Below are positions 1 to 7,806 of a stretch of DNA of 7,806 bases, piece after piece (position 1 is the stretch's first letter; every line of letters begins with the position of its first letter). The notes beneath the pieces were generated by a model. The model saw only the letters and a list, made by a program, of their open reading frames with translations. It was not told where the DNA came from and did not search any database. The position numbers were made by a program, and so were the translations under genes. The stretch is from Betaproteobacteria bacterium UBA2293 (GTDB lineage Bacteria; Pseudomonadota; Gammaproteobacteria; Burkholderiales; Rhodocyclaceae): NCBI GenBank assembly GCA_002345845.1, contig DDWF01000314.1:16318-24123 (forward strand), written 5' to 3'.

Positions 1-347
1 TCATCGCCCAGCCGCCGGGCAAGAAGAATTCGACCATTCACCTGCTTTCGGGGGGCGAGAAGGCGTTGACCGCCATCGCCCTGGTGTTTTCGATGTTCCA
101 GTTGAATCCGGCGCCGTTCTGCCTGCTCGACGAGGTCGATGCGCCGCTCGACGACACCAATACCGAGCGCTTCTGCGGCATGGTCAAGAAAATGTCAGGG
201 GCAACACAGTTCCTGTTCATTTCCCATAATAAAATCGCGATGGAAATGGCCGAGCAGTTGGTCGGTGTCACCATGCAGGAATCCGGCGTTTCGCGCGTTG
301 TTGAAGTGGATATCGAGGAAGCCTTGAAGATGAGGGATGCGGCATAA
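1..347 (+). CDS. smc: Chromosome segregation protein SMC, C-terminal end (partial)
   Basis: The 5' part lies outside the window; the first full codon is at position 3, leaving 114 residues. This is the C-terminal half of the SMC ATPase head. It shows the ABC signature LSGGEK (bases 45-62), a Walker B strand [13 protein letters not shown] with the catalytic Asp-Glu codons at 129-134, and a switch His in FISHNK (codon 225-227). These are characteristic of SMC rather than RecN or RecF. SMC dimers entrap and compact DNA and help segregate the chromosome; the C-terminal head pairs with the N-terminal head to bind ATP and with ScpA/ScpB-type partners. The protein ends in an acidic, lysine-containing tail typical of bacterial SMC. 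The stop TAA (345-347) is followed immediately by the zipA ATG. The call is secure; only the length of the missing part is unknown. Confidence 0.97.
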   Translation, partial: IAQPPGKKNSTIHLLSGGEKALTAIALVFSMFQLNPAPFCLLDEVDAPLDDTNTERFCGMVKKMSGATQFLFISHNKIAMEMAEQLVGVTMQESGVSRVVEVDIEEALKMRDAA

Positions 348-4899
<4,552 letters not shown>

Positions 4900-5445
4900 A
4901 TGGAGCCGCAAAAAGCCCGTGAACTGCTGGCCAACGCCGATCTGATCCATAGCGAAGCCACTGTCCAGACCGCACTGGCCGAAGTCGCTGGTCGCATCTG
5001 CGAGCGCCTAGCCGACAAGAACCCGCTGGTACTCTGCGTGATGACCGGCGGTGTCATTTTCTGCGGCCAGCTCTTGCCGAAGCTTCAGTTCCCGCTCGAT
5101 TTCGACTACCTGCACGCCACCCGTTACGGGCCGGAAACACAGGGCGGCAAGATTTCCTGGCGCATGGCGCCATGGACCTCGGTCAAGGGCCGCAGCGTGC
5201 TGGTCGTCGATGACATTCTCGACGAGGGTGTGACGCTGGCTGCGGTCAAGGAAAGCCTGACCCGTCTCGGTGCCGCCGAGGTGCTGCTGGCGGTGTTCAC
5301 CGACAAGCAGAATGGCAAGGCCAAGCCGATCGCTGCCGATTTCGTCGGCCTGCCGGTGCCCGATCGCTTCGTCTTCGGCTTCGGTATGGACGTCGATGGC
5401 GCCTGGCGCAACCTGCCGGCTATCTACGCCATGAAGGACGATTGA
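4900..5445 (+). CDS. hpt: Hypoxanthine-guanine phosphoribosyltransferase
   Basis: The enzyme converts hypoxanthine or guanine plus PRPP to IMP or GMP in cytoplasmic purine salvage. The product is 181 residues, normal for the family. The PRPP-binding loop is VLVVDDILDEGVTL (residues 100-113) with the acidic pair Asp104-Asp105. The upstream segment LCVMTGGVIFCGQL is the family's pyrophosphate-binding loop region, and FDYLHATRYG resembles the flexible-loop strand. FVFGFGMDVDGAWRNLPAIYA is the C-terminal signature of the HGPRT group and argues against adenine or xanthine enzymes, although exact base preference cannot be read off. GGAG at 4887-4890 lies 9 bases before the ATG. Its stop overlaps the next ATG by one base. 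The phosphorylase two genes downstream would supply its substrate hypoxanthine. Confidence 0.93.
   Translation: MEPQKARELLANADLIHSEATVQTALAEVAGRICERLADKNPLVLCVMTGGVIFCGQLLPKLQFPLDFDYLHATRYGPETQGGKISWRMAPWTSVKGRSVLVVDDILDEGVTLAAVKESLTRLGAAEVLLAVFTDKQNGKAKPIAADFVGLPVPDRFVFGFGMDVDGAWRNLPAIYAMKDD
5434..5438 (+). promoter_or_regulatory. Ribosome binding site deciding the methyltransferase start
   Basis: AAGGA lies 6 bases before the ATG at 5445 but only 3 before the alternative TTG at 5442. This favours the ATG. Confidence 0.65.
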
Positions 5446-6146
5446 TGAGCGGTGCCACCGTTGCCGAATTTCTCGGCTACTGGGCAGGCGAGGGCGAACG
5501 CTACGGCAAGCGTGGTGACTATGAGTGGATGGCCGGCCTGGTGCCGGGCCGGCGCGTGCTGGAAATCGGCTGCGGTGTCGGTTTCTCGACGCAGGCTCTG
5601 GCGGCTCGTGGACTGACGGTGCTGGCCATCGACTCCTTGCCCGCATGTCTGGCGGCGACACAGGAACGCGTCATCGGGCAGGACGTCAGCCTGCTGGCCG
5701 CCGACCTGGCCGCGCTGACCGATGAACAACGGCAGCAGATCGAAGCCTTTGCCCCGGACACCGTCGTCTGCTGGCTGATGGGGGCGCCGGCCGACACGAC
5801 CGGGGCCCAGGCCGGCGATGCCGGCCAGGCCGTCGTCGCCTACCGCGAGAAACTGCACCGGCTGGTCGCCGAACTGGCCGCCGGGCTGCCGACGGTGCGT
5901 GCTCTGCACCTCGTCGACCGCACGGTGATCCCCTGGCAGGCCAAGGATATCGGCCGCGATACCCTGGTCGGCTACCATCTCGGCAAGACCTTGCGCGAGT
6001 TGCCGTTCACGGCCGAGCGGCGCAACGCGCTCTATCGCAAACTCGAAGACACGGCAGCCGATCTGCTGCAGATACGCAAAACCCATCCGGCGCTCAAGGG
6101 CGCCGTACCCACGTTGGCCTCGCTACTGGCCGAAAGGAACAACTGA
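5445..6146 (+). CDS. Class I SAM-dependent methyltransferase, substrate unknown
   Basis: The product is 233 residues from the ATG at 5445; a TTG at 5442 in the same frame would add one residue. It has the Rossmann-type SAM-binding motif I VLEIGCGVG (residues 38-46) and, at the end of the next strand, LAIDS with Asp63 expected to hold the ribose. A third strand, PDTVVCWLMGAP, occupies the usual motif II region. Before motif I is FLGYWAGEGERYGKRGDYEW, which recalls methyltransferases acting on small molecules. The roughly 120-residue C-terminal part has no motif I recognise and presumably sets the substrate. It overlaps the hpt stop by one base and ends one base before the phosphorylase ATG. 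Because a SAM enzyme sits between two purine salvage genes, a role near nucleoside or methylthio metabolism is conceivable, but the sequence does not prove it. Confidence 0.85.
   Translation: MSGATVAEFLGYWAGEGERYGKRGDYEWMAGLVPGRRVLEIGCGVGFSTQALAARGLTVLAIDSLPACLAATQERVIGQDVSLLAADLAALTDEQRQQIEAFAPDTVVCWLMGAPADTTGAQAGDAGQAVVAYREKLHRLVAELAAGLPTVRALHLVDRTVIPWQAKDIGRDTLVGYHLGKTLRELPFTAERRNALYRKLEDTAADLLQIRKTHPALKGAVPTLASLLAERNN
6134..6138 (+). promoter_or_regulatory. Ribosome binding site of the phosphorylase gene
   Basis: AAGGA lies 9 bases before the ATG at 6148, within the last codons of the methyltransferase. Confidence 0.65.
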
Positions 6147-6147
6147 A

Positions 6148-6918
6148 ATGCTGGCAATCATCGGCGGCAGCGGCCTGACCACGCTGTCCAGTCTCGACGT
6201 CTCGCATCGCGAGGTCGTCCGTACCCCTTATGGCGAGCCTTCCGGCGCCATCGTCTTCGGCCAGATCGCTGGCCAGCCGGCGATGTTCCTGCCACGCCAC
6301 GGCTATGGCCACACCATCGCGCCGCACATGGTCAATTACCGCGCCAACCTGTGGGCGCTGCATCATCACAAGGCTACCGGCATCATTTCCGTCGCCTCTG
6401 TCGGCGGCATCCGCAGCGATCTGCAGCCGGGCGAGATCGTCGTGCCGAACCAGATCATCGACTACACCTGGGGCCGCAAATCCACCTACTTTGAAGGCAA
6501 CGGCACGCCCGTCACCCATGTCGATTTCACCGAACCCTACGATGCCAGTCTGTGTCGCCGCATTGTCGAAGCGGCGGGCGCGCTCGGTATCGAGATCAAG
6601 GTTGGCGGTGTCTATGCCGCCACCCAGGGGCCGCGCCTGGAAAGCGCCGCCGAGATCAATCGCTTCGAACGCGACGGTGCCGACCTGGTCGGCATGACCG
6701 GCATGCCGGAAGCCGTGCTCGCCCGCGAGCTCGGTCTGCCTTATGCGGCGATCAATGTCATCGCCAACCATGCTGCCGGTCGCGGCAGCAGCGCCAACGG
6801 CATCCATTTCGAAAGCCTGGAGCACGTGCTGCAGGAGGCCATGGGACGGGTCAAGGCGATCATCGAACGCCTCGTCGGCTCTGCCGACAACTGCCAGCCG
6901 ATGGGCATGTCGGTGTGA
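6148..6918 (+). CDS. mtiP: Probable S-methyl-5'-thioinosine phosphorylase (MTAP/PNP family)
   Basis: The protein is 256 residues. It should split a purine nucleoside with phosphate, giving the base and a (methylthio)ribose-1-phosphate. Family marks are the N-terminal phosphate loop IIGGSGL, RHGYGHTIAPHMVNYRANLW, SVGGI, GVYAATQGPRLESAAEI and DLVGMTGMPEAVLARELGLPYA. TQGPRLE and the absence of the MTAP adenine-binding Asp pair (TDYD in human MTAP) favour a 6-oxopurine. The equivalent stretch here is VIANHAAG, with Asn207 where PNPs use Asn. From memory the Pseudomonas aeruginosa MTI phosphorylase PA3004 has VVNPAAG at this place and is otherwise close. MTI phosphorylase is therefore preferred over MTA phosphorylase, and a general inosine/guanosine phosphorylase remains possible. 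The released hypoxanthine could feed the Hpt encoded two genes upstream. It is the last gene of the operon and converges on a - strand gene. Confidence 0.82.
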   Translation: MLAIIGGSGLTTLSSLDVSHREVVRTPYGEPSGAIVFGQIAGQPAMFLPRHGYGHTIAPHMVNYRANLWALHHHKATGIISVASVGGIRSDLQPGEIVVPNQIIDYTWGRKSTYFEGNGTPVTHVDFTEPYDASLCRRIVEAAGALGIEIKVGGVYAATQGPRLESAAEINRFERDGADLVGMTGMPEAVLARELGLPYAAINVIANHAAGRGSSANGIHFESLEHVLQEAMGRVKAIIERLVGSADNCQPMGMSV

Positions 6919-6923
6919 ATTGA

Positions 6924-6937
6924 CGGCGCGGACGCCG
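6924..6937. terminator. Small hairpin between convergent genes, possible weak terminator
   Basis: The 20-base gap between the convergent stops contains a perfect 5-bp GC stem (CGGCG/CGCCG) with loop CGGA. Neither strand shows a U-tract, so it is at best a weak or Rho-assisted bidirectional terminator. Confidence 0.25.
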
Positions 6938-6938
6938 G

Positions 6939-7292
6939 CTAGTGTGTCCGCCCGTCGCCGTCGTCCGGCTCGTCGCTTTCGTTCAGCGGATAGGCGTCGG
7001 CCACGTAGGCCGGCCCTTTCATCACCATGACGACGAAGGCGGCGATGCCGACCATCAACAGCAGCGTCCAGTGCAGGACGACGAGGCTGATGCCGTAGAT
7101 ATCAACGGTGAGGATCAGGGTCGCACTCGCCTGTTCCGGCGCCAGCAAGGCATACAGCCGGGCGAATAGGGATGGCAGGGCGAGCGCCAGGGTGCCGAGC
7201 AGAAGTACGCGGGGTAGCAGACGCAGGACAGTACGCTCACGCCCGGCCGGTGTCCGTGGAAAACCGGGCAGCTTGGTGAACCAGTTGATCAT
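6939..7292 (-). CDS. Small membrane protein with two predicted helices, unknown function
   Basis: The product is 117 residues. I do not recognise the family. Two hydrophobic stretches are visible, about residues 26-50 (LLPRVLLLGTLALALPSLFA) and 67-91 (GISLVVLHWTLLLMVGIAAF), separated by a short loop with PEQ and a TVDIYG segment. The N-terminus is basic (TPAGRER). After the second helix comes KGPAYVADAYPL and then an acidic Asp/Glu-rich tail ending in GDGRTH. By the positive-inside rule the N-terminus is probably cytoplasmic, which places both ends inside. The ATG at 7290-7292 is preceded by GGAGG with a 5-base gap, and a TACAAT box lies about 30 bases upstream. The same frame extends upstream to about 7448, but that extension has no ribosome binding site and non-protein-like composition. 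The gene converges on the operon with a 20-base gap. Confidence 0.75.
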   Translation of the reverse strand: MINWFTKLPGFPRTPAGRERTVLRLLPRVLLLGTLALALPSLFARLYALLAPEQASATLILTVDIYGISLVVLHWTLLLMVGIAAFVVMVMKGPAYVADAYPLNESDEPDDGDGRTH

Positions 7293-7297
7293 GGGAG

Positions 7298-7302
7298 CCT
7301 CC
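7298..7302 (-). promoter_or_regulatory. Ribosome binding site of the small membrane protein
   Basis: On the - strand GGAGG is followed by 5 bases and then the ATG (7292-7290). It is one of the best Shine-Dalgarno matches in the window and fixes the start of this gene. Confidence 0.75.
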
Positions 7303-7322
7303 GCACAGAACGCAGCCGGTCG

Positions 7323-7328
7323 ATTGTA
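7323..7328 (-). promoter_or_regulatory. Possible -10 box of the small membrane protein gene
   Basis: TACAAT on the - strand differs from the sigma-70 consensus TATAAT by one base. It would place transcription start near 7316 and leave a leader of about 24 bases. No good -35 box is seen 16-18 bases upstream, so the call is tentative. Confidence 0.4.
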
Positions 7329-7378
7329 GCCGACAGGCAGTATCGGGATATCGTTGCCAGCGGTGCCTGGCTTCTGCG

Positions 7379-7394
7379 CGGGAAGGCATTCCCG
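7379..7394. other. Inverted repeat in the - strand intergenic region
   Basis: CGGGAA, a 4-base loop GGCA, then TTCCCG form a perfect 6-bp stem. It lies in the roughly 205-bp gap between the metalloprotease and the membrane protein genes. No U-tract follows on either strand; it might be an operator or part of a terminator region. Confidence 0.3.
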
Positions 7395-7452
7395 GGTCGG
7401 CGTGCGCGTCATCGTCTGACGTTCGTTTGATTGAGGTGCTGGCAACAAGTTC

Positions 7453-7479
7453 GTGCCGGCCGAGAAAAATGGCCGGTGC
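7453..7479. terminator. Hairpin downstream of the metalloprotease, possible terminator
   Basis: A CCGGCC/GGCCGG stem encloses a 9-base A-rich loop (GAGAAAAAT). The stem extends to 9 bp with two G-U pairs on the + strand but stays at 6 bp on the - strand. It begins about 20 bases past the metalloprotease stop, where a terminator would be expected, but lacks a clear U-tail on the - strand. Confidence 0.3.
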
Positions 7480-7497
7480 AGGCACCCGGCTCGCTGG

Positions 7498-7806
7498 CTA
7501 CCGCCCGAGCAGGCCGATTTCGCGGGCGCTATCGGGCCCGATCAGGGTCGCCGCCAGACTGTCCGGGATCTCGCTGTGTCCGGTCGCGAGCGGAACCCGG
7601 CCGCCCATGATCTCGGCCATGTCCTGCGGCAACAGCGGCGAGCGGGTCGGCTCGGCGTAGCCCTGCGGGTGGATCGGTTGGCCGCTGGCCGGGTCGTACT
7701 TGTCGCTGGCGCCGAAGACGTGCAGCAGTTCGTGGGTAATGATCACGGCATTCTGGCGATGCTGCAGGCGGCTGGCGAAGGCGTGGATCAGGCCGAGCTG
7801 ACCCTT
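7498..7806 (-). CDS. Zinc metalloprotease-like protein, metzincin-type signature, C-terminal end (partial)
   Basis: The open frame runs in from the right edge; 102 C-terminal residues are visible, numbered here from the window edge. ITHELLHVFGASDKYD contains HExxHxxGxxD: His25 and His29 are the likely zinc ligands, Glu26 the general base, and Asp35 would occupy the third-ligand position. Thirty-two residues later is AEIMGGRVPL, whose Met67 could be the metzincin Met-turn. Between them is a Pro/Gly-rich stretch (GQPIHPQGYAEP). The protein ends with a short helix containing SLAATLIGPDSAREIGLLGR. I do not recognise the exact family. Whether it is secreted cannot be told because the N-terminus is missing, and its substrate is unknown. 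A GTG at 7744-7746 in this frame is not a likely start because protein-like sequence continues upstream to the edge. Confidence 0.75.
   Translation of the reverse strand, partial: KGQLGLIHAFASRLQHRQNAVIITHELLHVFGASDKYDPASGQPIHPQGYAEPTRSPLLPQDMAEIMGGRVPLATGHSEIPDSLAATLIGPDSAREIGLLGR

Noticed and set aside
5442..5444. TTG start for the methyltransferase
   Set aside because: The next codon is ATG and has better spacing (6 bases) to AAGGA.
7293..7448. N-terminal extension of the small membrane protein frame to 7448
   Set aside because: The extra 52 residues have no hydrophobic or domain pattern, and the GGAGG at 7298-7302 clearly serves the ATG at 7292.
7427..7660. Open frame on the + strand (77 codons) near the right edge
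   Set aside because: It overlaps the metalloprotease on the other strand, which carries a recognisable zinc motif; the + frame has none.

Overview
This is GC-rich (about 65% by eye) bacterial chromosomal DNA. It carries a housekeeping operon on the + strand and the start of an unrelated - strand region at the right edge. The order smc-zipA-ligA, the long ZipA with a betaproteobacterial look and the style of the proteins suggest a betaproteobacterium, probably of the Rhodocyclales. This is inference from gene order and protein character, not a database match. No mobile element, tRNA, rRNA or CRISPR array was seen.

Positions 1-6918 hold seven + strand genes with essentially no space between them: the 3' end of smc (chromosome condensin), zipA (FtsZ membrane tether), ligA (NAD+-dependent DNA ligase), galU (UDP-glucose synthesis), a hypoxanthine-guanine phosphoribosyltransferase, a class I SAM-dependent methyltransferase of unknown substrate, and a methylthioinosine/purine-nucleoside phosphorylase of the MTAP/PNP family. 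The junctions are TAAATG, TGATG, ATGA, TGAATG, TGATG and TGAAATG, so the set is very probably one translationally coupled operon. The first three genes serve chromosome and division functions. The last three look like a salvage module: the phosphorylase would release hypoxanthine from methylthioinosine, and the phosphoribosyltransferase would turn it into IMP.

Positions 6939-7806 are on the - strand and converge on the operon. A small two-helix membrane protein (6939-7292) has its own good ribosome binding site and a possible -10 box. Upstream of it, across about 205 bp with hairpins, lies the C-terminal end of a zinc metalloprotease with a metzincin-like signature, cut by the window edge.

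The most notable points are a roughly 95-residue expansion in LigA between the helix-hairpin-helix region and the BRCT domain, an apparent tandem duplication of the FtsZ-binding fold in ZipA, the purine/methylthio salvage module with an orphan methyltransferase inside it, and the metzincin-like protein. No clearly new defence or mobile system was found.
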